Origin: Siniperca chuatsi
Lineage: Eukaryota > Chordata > Actinopteri > Centrarchiformes > Sinipercidae
DNA length: 64,000 nt
NCBI RefSeq assembly: GCF_020085105.1
Contig: NC_058055.1
Span: 17,302,822 to 17,366,821, forward strand
Reading direction: 5' to 3'
The notes under the pieces are model-generated. The model was not told where the DNA came from and made no database searches. It saw only the letters and a list, made by a program, of their open reading frames with translations. A program made the position numbers and the translations under genes. Positions 37,420-51,100 of this stretch are shown in pieces (the stretch's first letter is position 1; each line of letters begins with the position of its first letter).

Positions 37420-40400
37420 TGCTCAGTCGATCCCACCACACCAGTCATTTTAATACTGTCCCTTACTAACCAGTCCACAAGTAAAAACTATGGTTTGACC
37501 ATTTTAAACAATGCTTAAAATGCAGTAAAACATTATGTTATTAAGATTTAAGCAAAGAATTGTAAAAATTATACTCAAAGTTTTTAACGTCTTCCATTTC
37601 ATTGTTAAATTAGGTCATCCGCCAATTTTTGGCCAATCAGATCGCATGACTCTCTGATCTGTCTCACTGCTTCTCAGTGTGACGTACTAATCATAAACTG
37701 AAAGTAGAGTTTTAGTGATTTTGCTTCTATTTCTCCTCTCTAAAACTGAAAAGAGACATGTAGACATGACACAGCAGGCAGCAGGAAATTTAATTGGTGG
37801 ACAGAATTAACAAGGAAGTTCCCTCGTCACCCATAGTGGAACTGCAATGATAACATGTATTAATACACTTCACAATAATATTGATAGAAAGAATTAAACA
37901 GCTGAAAATAAGCGCAGAATAAGCCTTATTTCAGATCAATAAACCAGATGCTGATTACGCCTTTAAACAATGAAATATTGTTCATATAATGAACCTCTTG
38001 TCACAGTGCTTAGATATGGTTATTTACCTAACTGAACATTCCCAATAGCTGATTTGACAACACACAGCCAATGTGTAGGCATGATGATGTAACTAAGACA
38101 GCAGAGTTAAAACAATTAATCATGAAACAATCCTAAGAGCAACTCAGGGGAAAATATATTGACTGGAATGACATGTCACTGTCTTTTTCATGATGCTACA
38201 TGTTGCTCAACTTTGGGAGGTTATCATCAAAATCACATTGCCGCAAGCAAAAGAAAACCCTAATCAAAGCAGGAAATTACCCTCATTTTAAACTTGATCA
38301 AATCAATTAAAAAGACATTCAGAAAACACAATAATCATTGTTAAAAAAAAAAATCTGACAAAATGACAAAAGGATATATGGAACATGTTTGTTTTTTACT
38401 GACTACTGAATCCAAATAATGTACATAAAGTATGTGAATGACTGAATAAAGACACAACATCAAACAATTTATAGATTGGATGTCTTAAGTTTGTCCAGGA
38501 GCAATATTTGTGTTTTTCCTACACCGTTGATACTCATCAGTTCTGACATTTCCACCGGCTTTGTAATGACGTGATGTAGAAATAAATGTACATGGGGCAG
38601 GTGCAGCAGTCTGTATTGTCTTTGCCATAAGAGAGAGAAAGAGACAGACATGAGAAATAATACACAGACATGTTCAAGCTTTAAGTGGATTTGGTCAATG
38701 CTGTGAGTCTCTTTGAACAGAATCTACTGATTCACTCACTAATATAATGGCACAGTATTAGAAATCATTCACAGAAAGTATCAGTGAGAAATGACTGTGG
38801 GTCCACACTGTACAACAGCCCGCTCTTTTTCATATTTTTGACCAACTGCTAAACTTTTCAAATAATCAAATTTATGGTTCATACATCAGCAGACTTTCCA
38901 TAATGGAAACAAATATGCAGACAGAATGAATATCCAGACTTTAGCTGTACACTCATTCAGTACCCTCCTTATTTCGCAAGTGTCATTAATTCCTGGAATA
39001 AAACTGGACATGCTGACTCCGGCGCTTTGTTTGTGTGATGTCAATTTCATTTTATTTTAGCCAAGTAAGGAGGTGGAGAGCATGTCATTACGCAAACCAC
39101 ATTAAACCATTTCTTAAACAGATCTTTGCCTCTATTAATGGATTTACTTTAACACTTGTAACTGACTCTTCAATCAGGCAGAAATGAAATTACAGCAGCT
39201 CTAACATGGTGCATTACACAGATCTGCATGCAGTTTTCGTGCCATGGTGTCAGAACTGAACAAACATTCCCTGAGCTAAGGGGTTACTGTGCATCAGACT
39301 TCACCAATAAACATCCTGCAGTGCAGATGTTTGTATCACTAATGCATCATGTCAATTTCAAGTTGTTGTTTTGTTTTTTTGCTAAGATATGCAACGATGC
39401 TATTCATGTGTTTCAAGACTTGCATGTGACAATTATGCATTAAGTGGAATGCATTGTTTGTTTTATTGCTGCTATATGTATGGACCTTAAATTCAACTGG
39501 TTAAGTTCATTAGATGTAAAATGTGTATAATGAACTGTAGACATTGCTGGTAGACTCAGATGCAAGAGACAGGTGTATCGTTAACATAAAATGCACATAT
39601 CAATATTTACTTTGTGGCAGAATTAATTGCTTATTTTTCCAGACACTTATCTGTGACTGAAAAAAAAAACTGAATTTAGGGAAATAATAAATCTGAATCA
39701 ACAGACTGAACAACATGATGGTGATCAGAGGCATGTAAAATAAGTTGTCAGCAAGACTGACACACATATATTTGCAAAGAAAGCGTGCAAGTTTGCCATG
39801 CAGCCAATGATTAATGCGATTGATAATGACAATGTATCAGAATTAGTTTCAAAAAGAGCTGTAGTCATTGGTGATGTACAGTACTTATTCCCATTAAACA
39901 ATAGTTCACATAACTCAAAACACTAGTGGTAGTTTGGCCTGATACTGGTGGAATGAGAAACTTCTGCAAGCCAGTTTTGGAGGAACAGCTGATTAACACT
40001 AGTACACTTACCAGTTAAAAACTTTTGCAAATGAGATTTTACATTCATTTTTCTTTACATGCTAGATAAGGGGTAATGCAATACTGGCTTGCAGAATGTT
40101 CTTCCCTTTGCAACACACCATGATCACTCCAATGTATTTTTTGGGAATAACTGGTTGTTTTATGAGAAAACCAGGGACTATGTGTGGCACATTTACAAGG
40201 TAAAATGACACATTGCAGTCAGATCTCTGTTAATTTATATATGGTATTAGCATTGTTTTACTCAAGTATTTGTGAACTATCGCCTTTGGTCTTTACAGTG
40301 CCCATGCAGCCCCCTTTAACTTCCAGAAAGCTCTCAGAGACAGGGTAAAATAAAGCAAACTTACTTCATTCATACCTAAAAAAACAACAAAAACAAAAAG

Positions 40401-40912
40401 AGAACAAAACAGGATCAGAACTCTCATTTTACAGTCTGAATTCCTATGGTACACAATAGTGCCAACATTCATATTTAGACATTATACTACTTTATGAATA
40501 TATGACACTCATTGGGGAAAAACTGAATGTATCGCACATTATTTTCATTCCTGAAAATTGTGATTAACAGCCAAATCTTCACGATACAATCACAACTACT
40601 GAGGGGTGCTTTCCTTATTGTACAGTTATAAAACAAATGCACAGGGGAGAGAGGAGTCACAGACTTGTTTGAAACATCATCAACATATCCTGATGTATAG
40701 TAGAAGAGCATACTGTAACCCCAAGATAAAGTGAATGTGACTTTATGTGAATGTGACAATGGTATGCACAGAGTGAGAGAAAGAGAGAGAGAGGAAGATA
40801 AAGCAGAAAGACAGAAAGAGAGATTAAGATGGAAGAGGGAAGAGAAAGGCAAGAGACAGTCCAATATACACCCCAGAGTTTAACTCCCACCCGCCCACCT
40901 CCCTCAGTAACC
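37420..40912. other. Region downstream of snx12, possibly its 3' UTR
   Basis: No coding exon and few recognisable repeats, unlike the surrounding intergenic DNA. Being directly downstream of the snx12 stop on the minus strand, the proximal part is presumably 3' UTR. AATAAA on minus occurs at 39462-39467. The true end cannot be placed. Confidence 0.35.
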
Positions 40913-41021
40913 CTAGTGTCGTACTTTTCCAGGAATGTAGTTACGGTCAATGCTTTCCTCTTGCAGAAACATGTGAAGACAGCGCTCGTTCTGGGCCAAG
41001 GGGTGACCTGCAATTCTACAG

Positions 41022-41095
<74 letters not shown>

Positions 41096-44000
41096 ACACA
41101 GACGGACAATAGACAAAATTCACTCATTTGAACTGCTTTTTGTGGCTGCTGGTGAAATGCAACAGTGAATTAGTTATCTGTCCCACAGTCCCAGATTAGG
41201 TTAAGCCTTGTGTAGGGCTAGACATTTTTGGCAATGTCTGGTAGTCTTGTAGCTCCTTTGTCAGCAAGCCATTATTAATTCCAAACTCATATTTTCCACA
41301 TGAACGCTTTTTTATGTGACAAATATGTTTGCTAGATTTACACCTAAAACACAAAGTTTGAATTTTAATTTAGGTTGTTGAACTGACTGACTTGTTGATG
41401 AACTGTTCCAGTCCCGATCGCCGCTCCTCAATGAAGGACTCCTCAAAAAGGCCCTCATCTCCGCGGAATGGCAACTGTCTCTTCAGGGCTTTGCCTGGCA
41501 GAGATGGTACTACAATCTGAATGTGACAGGCGTCAACACAAATAGCAGGAAATATGAGAAATATGCCAGCAAAAAATGTAATCCAAAGTCAAAAACTGCA
41601 GAGATTTCCATCAATATATTTATTTATTATTTATTATATTTGAGCTCCAGCCAATAAATAAACTTATTTAGAATGGCTGTGCAGAGACATGCAAACACCA
41701 CAAAACTTACATTTGCTATATCAACACAGAAGACAAAACCTACATGCAATCCTACTGCTTACTTTACGTGATATAATCTATGCAGGGATTATATTTTTCC
41801 ACCTGTAACACTAACATTGTCACTTATCAGATCATTGTAAGATCACTATTAGTTTGCAGCAGCCAGTCTGCTTAAATTATTTGCCTGAAACATACCATTA
41901 TTGCTCACTCACCTTACTGTCTCTTTCCAGCTCATTCTTTAACCACTCAAAGTCACTGTATCTTCTTCTCACACAAGAATCCTTCAGCTTGAAAATGGGA
42001 AGGTTTGTCTACACAGAGGAGAAGAAGAAAAAACAAAACAACACTTGATTTATACTAAACTCAATCATTTGCACATGTGACAACAAGTCCTGCTGAACAA
42101 CTGGCAACTATCATGACTGAGTGTGTATTGTGGTATTGTGGAAGTACCTTAAGAGACAAAGGTGTTGTGTGAAAAAAACAAATATCTATTTCCACCATAA
42201 TTTGACTAAATTGTTGGCATGAAAGTCAACAGACAACAGTCAATAAACTTATGGATTCATTGTTTTAACACCAGTTTTATATGGCCAGAAATCATTGAGT
42301 CTTTAAATTAAATGAATGGTATTTGCAAATACAATTAAAGATGCCGACCAAGAAAACCTATTTTACAGAATGCTGAAAAGTTTGCAGTTTGATTAAAAAG
42401 GCAGATTCTGTGTGTAATTTACACTAGTGACTAGTGGTTGGCTGATTAATAGGGCCGATTATCTGGCATTTTGAGATAATCGACATCAACAAAAAATGTC
42501 TGCAGACACATCTGCAGGCAGCCTTGTCAGTGTGGCTGCTGTGGAACGATGTTAGCACTCCCTCTTGTGAGTTTTGGGAAGGTGGTGAAAAAGTTAGTTT
42601 TGAGCCCTGTATTATAACTCTCATGCACCCTGCTGTAAACGTTTGCCTAAAATTTTCTAAATAAAAACACATTTCTCCCATCCTAAATGACAGCAAATCT
42701 AATCTAAAACCTTTACTGGCTAGCATTAAATATATATTATGTTATAATGTATAGAATGATGCAGTTGAATTCTACAGCATAACCCAATGTATTTTTCTAT
42801 TTCATTAATTAATAAAAATTCCATCCAAAACAACATCTTACTGGCTAAGATAACCATGTATATTAGATTGTAATGTGCATGGAATAAATGGAATTATACA
42901 TGACTTTTCTTTGTTTTGATATCTGCATTATTAATCGGTCATCGGCTGCCCTGCTCTCTAAATATTGGCATAGGCCGCTGAAAAAATCCATATTGGTTGA
43001 TCACGAATTGACACCAATTGATCTAAGTGATTAATTCATTTTAGGTATCTCTCAATGTTTCATTGGTTATAGAATGGTTGATCATTTTGCATGACTTTCC
43101 CATGATTCACTGCTTTAGACAGTCTGCAGACAGTGAGTGGGATGTAATGAAACAATGCTTTCCAGTTAAGGTTGGTGTCTGTTACATAGACTGATCTGGT
43201 TTGTTCAGGTTTGTCTGTAATTGTGAGACAGCACTATTTGGATAAGCAAGTAAACAAAAATTACCTTTAACTAGTCAACCCCACCTCTGATCCAAGAAGC
43301 TATCGCACAGGGTAATACACCTGCATGAGCCTATGAATGTTGTTAAAGCCATTCAATTCAAGCGGTGAAAACAGTACCTTTGTCATATTATGATGGGCAA
43401 ACTCTCCTAGAAGACAGCTACAAACACCACAGAAATAAGGAACTGTAGTTGAAACAAGCCTAGTAAATTTGAATTACAGCGTTAGCATAACTTAAGCTTC
43501 TTGAAAATGTTGTCTTTAAGTATAACGTTAGTTGCTACGTCAGTGATTTTCTGTATCTCACTCTTACAAACTTAACTGTCTCTCTACTAGAGGAAGTTAG
43601 ACGTAGTACTCTTACTACAACCCCTAGTTATTATTCCTGTTCCTATTATTTGTCAAGTAGCGTTATAATAATAATAACCGATAAATTAAACTTTATCGCA
43701 TGCCATTTCTTCCGTTTCCATAAAACCAACGACATTGTTAGCATCCTCATTTAGCTAACGTTATAGTATTACGTTAGCTAACTTCTGTTTTATGTTTGTT
43801 AACGTTGTCGACAAACGTACTTGGCGTTACACGTCTAGATTGACAGACAATGTTAAATTAGTCCTCACTTTCTTGACAGCGAAAGTCTAAGTGCAAGTAG
43901 CGGTTAACTTAGCTTCACGGTGTCTGCTGGGACTCTCTTTTCCTACTATCGTTATGTTTCATCCCGTTTCACTGGATTTAAAGCTAACTTGCTACATAGC

Positions 44001-44537
44001 AGTTACTTTAAATTACATTTAATTAACTATAACATTAACGCCAAACACGGCTTACAACTGTAAATCAGCTTTCACCATGTAAGCTGGAAGTCGTTGATAT
44101 GTACACGAAACTTCTACATGCCAACCTTGCTAACTACATTAAGCAACCTCTGGCAAAACCACAAGCAGGCCTCTAACACTCCCCGGTCCTTGATTTTTAC
44201 TGGCGCGCCATCTTGAACTACTCCGTCACAGCCCCGAACGTGGGTTGACTCCGGCACAGCGGCTAAACGTGCTAACTGGCTAGCAACAACACTGTAATTA
44301 CCAGTTAGCTAGTTTAGCGAAGAAAAGCTAACCCTACAACAAGGTGTTTCGGCTTGCGGTTCGAACACCTACCCGCATGCGAACTTCGTAAGTTGTGTAA
44401 CGGTTCCGTCCAACTCCAACGATTTGTGGATCATAAACGTCTATTTCCAGAAAATTGCTGGGGGGGCCGTAAGCATCCGTCAGGTCCTGGGGCTTGGAAT
44501 TCAACCGGCGAGTGTCGGCCACCGAAGGATCTGACAT
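40913..44537 (-). CDS. snx12: Sorting nexin 12 (4 coding exons)
   Basis: Exons on minus: 44537-44373, 42008-41913, 41516-41392 and 41015-40913 (489 nt, 162 aa). Human SNX12 is also 162 aa as I recall. The protein is essentially one PX domain. [19 protein letters not shown] and [18 protein letters not shown] lead into the domain, [10 protein letters not shown] (69-78) is the phosphatidylinositol-3-phosphate-binding motif, and [17 protein letters not shown] carries the proline-rich loop. The C-terminus reads [13 protein letters not shown] and ends PGKVRH. SNX12 and its sister SNX3 bind early endosomes and aid retromer-linked retrieval. The wording [11 protein letters not shown] and the neighbours slc7a3 and il2rg favour SNX12 over SNX3. 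Intron 3 ends in a long TG tract six bases from the last exon. Confidence 0.96.
41022..41092 (+). repeat. (AC)n microsatellite next to the snx12 exon 4 acceptor
   Basis: About 35 AC units on plus, that is (TG)n in the snx12 pre-mRNA. The acceptor is TTTCTGTAG directly downstream, with only a few bases between the tract and the splice site. Confidence 0.95.
42430..43010. repeat. Interspersed repeat with GGCCGATTAT / TTAATCGG ends
   Basis: The left part reads GGTTGGCTGATTAATAGGGC and CGATTATCTGGCATTTTG. The right part reads ATTATTAATCGGTCATCGGC and AAAAATCCATATTGGTTGAT. The blocks resemble a common teleost MITE built from GGCCGATAATCGG-like motifs. Boundaries are approximate. It lies in snx12 intron 1. 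Confidence 0.5.
44207..44215 (-). promoter_or_regulatory. YY1-type motif (CAAGATGGC) in snx12 intron 1
   Basis: GCCATCTTG on plus, within GGCGCGCCATCTTG, lies about 160 bases inside intron 1. CAAGATGGC followed by GC-rich sequence is the YY1 consensus usually found just downstream of transcription starts in CpG promoters. That supports a promoter near the first snx12 exon. It is inference from a short motif. Confidence 0.4.
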
Positions 44538-46338
44538 TTTGTCGGGTTGTAATTTGTGGACGACCAACGGCGAATTAGCGTCAAACCAACTAAATGCACA
44601 GTAAAATGTTAAATCTCATCTGAAGGCATCAATTGATTGCGATAGCTGATCGGTTCAGCTAGGGAAGTAGCTGACTTGTATCTCTCTCGTCTTGCGGGGG
44701 CCAGCCGCCCTGCGCCCTGCCCTTCTTGAATCTGAAAAATGCGTTGACTCAATTCCGTACTGTGTGGGGCACTCTGCACTCCCTCTAATGGACAAGGAGA
44801 TACCTGGACAGGCCAGATTGAACTAGGTTGCCTTAATATCAATCATTGCAGTTGTACAATTAATGTAACAGAGCTTTTGACGAAAATGTATATTTATTGA
44901 TCAAAAAACAGAAAGCTACAACAAGGATTACACAGCTGAATCAATCTTGGTTATGACCACAGACTGTATAAAAAGTTATGACAGATATACTGGATGTAGG
45001 ACACAAACGCTAAAATGCAAGTAGGTTACAAAAGTAAAAACGCCCAACCAAATAGAAAAACTGCGTTCAAAGATATTTAGATAGGTAACATTCAAGAGCT
45101 ATTTTGCAATATTTTGCAGTATTGCAATATTGTGGTGTCGCCTTCTAATGATGTGCCTTTTATTACAGGGTTTATAGTAACTAGTGGCGTAATTAATTCA
45201 TAATAAATTATTTACTAATGATCAATTGGAAGACCTTAATAAAAAAACATTTTGGGTTGCCAGGTTGTGAAAACTCCCTTTGGCTGACTTTTATCCTTTC
45301 TATTTGGTAACAATGCAGTTATAAATTTAATAATCCATCAATAGATATTAATGGGTTTCTTGCTTTCTAGTAAGACATCCAGTCTGCATTTAGAAATGTT
45401 GATAAGTAACAGATACAGCTTTAGTAAGTGATTTTTTTAACCATTCATTATTTTCTAACCATTAGTAAATTATTTTTAACCATTAATAAAGCCAACAGTT
45501 TATAAGATACAACTTACACACATTGATTTATGCACATGGGTGTGTTTCATTACATAATGTCTTACAAAAGGTTAAATATATGACAAATATCCACATCAAT
45601 AAACATCAATACCACATTGCTAAGCTCAATTTAGGCAGAATAATAAAACATATTTTAACATAATTTTAATGTGGCTTTTCCTCAAGAACATTGCTGCTCT
45701 GCTGAAGTTACAATTCCTGTTATCAACATAGTGAAGCTGGGTTTTGGATTGATGTCAGTTCTTCAGAAACACTTTGGATATTATATTCCTCATGCACACT
45801 TAAGTCCAAACCTTAAATGTAAACCTTAATGTACAATATATTCATATATTTACTACTTATAAGTAAATATCTCCTAAGTAAGCAAGTAAGTCAGCAAAAA
45901 CAGTAGAGCTCAATGCCGCTGAACTGAAGACTCCCCACAATACTAAATCCATATTTTCACTTGGTACAAAACACAACAAAAATATTTATCTCTCATAATA
46001 AACTTTATGCTTAAGGAATAACTGACTTTTATTGCTGTTGCTTAAACCAGAGATTGTAAGAGATGAGAGGAAGTGGACGTTTTAAATGCCCTTTGTCTGA
46101 TATGTGAGGGGAACTCAAAGCAGTTGACAACTCTGTAATATAGGCTATATTTTAGATTAGATATATTTTAAATTGTCATGAGTTGGATGTTCCTAAAACA
46201 TTAATAAATTTAATTTAATCATTGCTTTTAATTGCTTCAAACAGTTTTCTAATCCTTGCAGTCATGCAGGAGATGTGTCAATATAAGAAAGTCTGGATTG
46301 TAAAGTTTTGGGGAACACAACCCTCACTGAGATGCCTC
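44538..46338. other. snx12 promoter side and il2rg 3' side
   Basis: The sequence next to the snx12 start (44540-44800) should hold its 5' UTR and promoter. No TATA box is seen. From about 44870 to 46000 the DNA is AT-rich with no coding signal. The part nearest 46338 is il2rg 3' UTR by position. Confidence 0.45.
46028..46033 (-). terminator. Candidate il2rg poly(A) signal
   Basis: TTTATT on plus, AATAAA on the il2rg strand, about 305 bases after the stop codon. It is plausible in distance but a common hexamer. Confidence 0.35.
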
Positions 46339-46663
46339 CTAAACAGAAACCTGCTCCACCTCCTCAGACGAGACGGGAACTGCGGAGGTGGAAGAGGAGC
46401 AGAGGGTAGACAGGTCTGGCTCTTCCACAGGGATGAAGACGGAGCAGTCGGTTTGGTCAGTGGTGACAGAGAAGGATGAGCTGCCGGAGCTCTCGCTGTC
46501 GGACTGGGAGATAGGGCAGTACTCGCGGACAGGACAGGCACGCTCATTGTAGTTAGCCTTAAAACTCTCTTTCAGGCCTTTGGAGAGTTGAAGCCAATCC
46601 TTGAAAAAAGAAAAAATTATACTGACTTGTTTTGCAGTCACCTGACATGATTGTACATTTCTG

Positions 46664-46744
<81 letters not shown>

Positions 46745-48040
46745 TTTTTTTGTTTGTTTTTATATATATAGGGGAATTACTCTTTTAGAGCCCTACACCT
46801 TAAATAAGTATAATATTAACAGGCTTTGTTTGAACTCTACAGTGTTTTACTTTTTCAGCGATAGCAATGTTGGTCTGTCAGCCAGTCGGCCCACCACTTT
46901 GGTCCAGACTGAAATATCTCAACAACTATGGATTGCCATGGAATTTTGTACAGACATTCATGCCCACCTTAGAATGATTTGTAATAACTTTGTTGATCCC
47001 TTAACTTTTCAAGCATCATCATCAAGTCAATATTTGACCAATGAAATTCCCATCAGCCTCAGCTGTACTTTGTGTTTAGTGCTCATTAGCAAATGTTACC
47101 TTGCTAAACTAATGGTGAAACAATATACCTGCTTGACATTACCATGTTAGCATTGTCATTGTGAGCATATTAGCAGTCAGCATTTAGTTTAAAGCACACT
47201 TTGCCTGAGTACAGTCAGAGTACAGTCAAACAGCCATGTTAGCAACATGGCTGTTTGCTCTTGGTCTTGTCATTTAATTCTTTCAATGACTGCAGTAGTT
47301 TTTGTCTATAATTTCATTTGCTGCCAAATAAAAAAGATTAGGTTTGAATACAAATCCTTTGTGTGACTGGGAATTTCACGGAGACGACACAGAGCTCTGG
47401 ATGCTACTAACCTCGATGTCGTCAGGGATCAGGGATGGCTTGGGAACCATGGGGATGAGGATGATTCTGAGCCTGTATGGGAGGAAGGCACATTTTCAGT
47501 CTCAGATAATCATATTAACAGCTCATCTACATTATTTTTGTTCCCTGTAGTTTTTCAGCATTGTATTTGAGCGAGGTTTGGGACATAGAAGTGATTCAGT
47601 TTTTGTTCTCCGCATGCCCCCACAAGGCATCTTGACTGTAGTAAAAAAGATCCTGTTCCTTGAATACAAAATATTGCCTCTTACATGTCAAATTATTGTA
47701 AGTGCATTAAAAAATGTGTTTTATTCCCATCATCTCTTACATTTACTGCTGCTTTAAATAATTAACATTTTTACAGCATAACACTAACAACTGATAACTA
47801 ATAATATTGTTGATACTAACAAAATTAATGAAAACTGAGGAAATAAGTGCACATTGCTGATACTCTGTGGCTACACTATAACCCTATGACTACCACCATT
47901 TACATATGACATATGAGCCAACCCACCTTTCATGGTGCAGCAATGTCATGACCATGAGGATGAGGGTGAGAACACCCCCCACACACAGCACTGGGGTCCA
48001 CACAGACATTGAACCATTCCTTTGAGTAGTGTCTGCCAAG

Positions 48041-48109
<69 letters not shown>

Positions 48110-51100
48110 GGATTGTAATTGTTTCACAACATTGTACCTTTACTGTGTGTGTACAGAGCAGCAGATGCATATTGTTAAAACCACCATGTGTGCTTTCTTG
48201 AAAAAGTCATATAAATTCATGGAGGGCATTTAATATTTTGTCAAATATACCATGTGCATATTTAAAGGGAAATAAGAAAGGCTTTTACTGTCCTATTGCC
48301 CATAGTGGCCATCATATTCTGTAAATGGGGTGATTTGTATGGACTAGGATAACCATTACTGGCTCCTCAATTACATTTCTGGCTTTGAAAACTCATTTAC
48401 CAACCTGTATTTTGTTCAGGAAAAAACAAAGTAGAATGCATACCAGATGCATACCCAGGGGCTCGTAGTGGGTGGAAAAGTGGAACTGACTACCCAGGGC
48501 CCCAGTGGGGGGAGGGCCCTCTAAAAGAGTGGAATAAAAAGTTTGTTTTTGTTTGCAATTTTTTCTTTCTAAGTAATTCATGCCCTAACTAAATTAAAAC
48601 TGGCTGAATAAATCAGTTGAGAGACTGAAGTTTGTATCCAAAATAAAAATAGTGCAGGCTCTCAGAGGCCCCTCTCACCCCTTACAAAAGGCCCTGGGAT
48701 TCCTCTCTAAAAGCAGCTAATCAAGCTGGGTGGCTGCTGATGCTGGAGCACCAAAGTAAGTCATGTTTTTCCCCAAGAAAGGGAAATCAGGGTACCAAAA
48801 AAAAAGAAAGGAAAGAAAGAAAGAAAGAAATGAAAAAGAAAGCAAACTGAGAGAAAACTGTTTAAAAATTGTTTAAGCTAATATCAGCACTTGTTTAGAT
48901 TGAAAGCAGTCAGCCAGGAATGTAGCTTGGAGCATATTTGTATCCTGAAACATAAATTAATCAGTATCATAAATTAATCAGCATCATAACTACAATGTCA
49001 TATCTATCAACATTACCTAGCAAAGCTTGACATCATGAAACGGCAGGTGAGACAGGTACCGAGGACGTGAGAGGTGAGCTCATGAAGTGGCTACTAAAAG
49101 TTATTACAAACAATCATTTGACATTGAGGTGTTGCGGACCTAAAGACAGTTCAGCTTTGGAGCGATATTTAGCCCCTTTCCCAGTAAGCTAGCATGACAT
49201 GTTTGATATAAACGGATTCATTGTAGTCTTCATATGATACCACTGGCTAACTTACAAACTGCCTTCAAAAGACAGTAATGTGACAGATGATCCACCATCA
49301 TTGATTCAGAGGGTTAAAAGTAGGTTAGTAAACCAAGAACTGAGGAGGATAATAATTCCAATGTTGTTTTTTTCAATGTTTTACTGATTCGATCTGAAAT
49401 GAAATGTTCTCTTAAGCATGACACTCAAAGTAAACCTCATTTAACCATAGAAAAGAGGGTTGAAATGTGCAGACTTGTGCACATATCACTGATTATTATT
49501 ACTTGTTTAAATGTGGTATGAACAGTTCATTAGTGCCTACCCTAATAACCACTACAGATTCATGTGTACAGTTGTTGGCTCAATTATTTGTAAAAATGTT
49601 TCAAAAGATGCGTGAGAGACATGGATCAAGAGAGGAAGGGGGCCCACAGACACTGCTTATGTATAGGGCCCGGAATTGAGAGCTACACCCCTGTGCATAC
49701 CTCTACCAACACTATACATTATTGTCAAAATGACAATTCCACATGTTAGAATTCTTCAAAAGATCTTAATTCCTGTTTCACATCAGAATATGCACATTTT
49801 GAAGACTGTAGGAAATAAGTCATTAGACACATCTGGTCAAATTCTAGTCACATTAAAGCATTCTAGCTGATAATGACTTTGACTTTGATAATGACATTGC
49901 ACTGCCATTCAGTGCCATATTTTTTAGAGGACATGCCTGTTGCCCCTCTATAACTGCATGATGTTTTGAAAAAATTGGTTCTGTGCCTGAGACTTGTTTA
50001 GTTGGTAATGTTGCAGTTTCTTTTGGTTGCCAGTAGCAGTCAGTGATTACTTAATTCTTTCAGTACAAGCTACTGTAAGTTACTGTATATAGGCCTTTTT
50101 ACAGCAGACATTTTGCAATTTTACCTGTGCTGCTGTTGGATCCCCAGACTACAGGCTCACTCCAGTCACTCCAGAATATAGACTCTCCACAGTTGTTCCC
50201 TATCTTGCTCCGCACTTGAATCTCATATTGGGAACTTCTGGAGGGCAAGTTGATGCAGTAATTCTGCTTCCCAGTACTGATTTTAGAAGTCTGTGGACAG
50301 CAAAATAGAGTTGAGTAAGGAGATGGACGTAAAAAGGAAGACAAAAAAGATAATGAAACAAAGAATGAAAAAGATGGATGAGAGATTGACAGATCTATTT
50401 TTTTGTTCCTTCATATTGCCTACCTCCCACTTCTTGTTGTTGGTCCTGACACGAACCTCACTCTCCACACAATGTGTAATAGTCTGGTTCCAGTAGATCC
50501 ACAGATTAGAGTCGGATTCATTCTTGACAGTCAGGTTGGTTGGTGGATTTAACTTGACTGGAGACAACACAGACCATTCAATGATAGAGAATATACAATG
50601 TGACGACAAGGTAATAGGGCAGACATGCCTATATATTTGTATATTTTTTTTAATAGCCTGTTTTTATGTCAAAATAATAGCATTGTTTTTCCATTCCTGA
50701 AAAAAAGATTATAGATTGAATTATCTCTCCCATTGAATAAAACTGTCTGTGTACAGCCCAATGTTACATTGCATCCCACTAAATAAGCATACCTTTTGTT
50801 TTAAGTTCATGCTCCTTCTGAGAATTGTTGTTGCCATGTACCAATTTGGTGTAAAATGTCTTGAACCTGTCGAGTGCATCGCCATACGGCTGGTTACATC
50901 CGATGTTTGTGGAGTTCTCTAACAGATAGGTGGTGCACTCACTGAGTTCTTTGACATTGCGGAACCTGTATAGAAATCACTTTTTAGTCATTCACACACA
51001 AAGTATGCAGCCATATCAACTGTCAACATGGTAGTGAATCACTCAATCATTAAGTTATCTGCAGCGGGAATATTGGGGAGTTGTTTACTAGGTAAAATAA

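Noticed and set aside
40657-41131. Frames on both strands over the AC/GT tract near snx12 exon 4
   Set aside because: CV and TH repeats come from the dinucleotide tract. Only the 103-nt exon on minus is supported.
46632-47150. 172-codon frame starting in the AT repeat
   Set aside because: It consists of an IY repeat from (AT)n and an interspersed repeat, in an il2rg intron.
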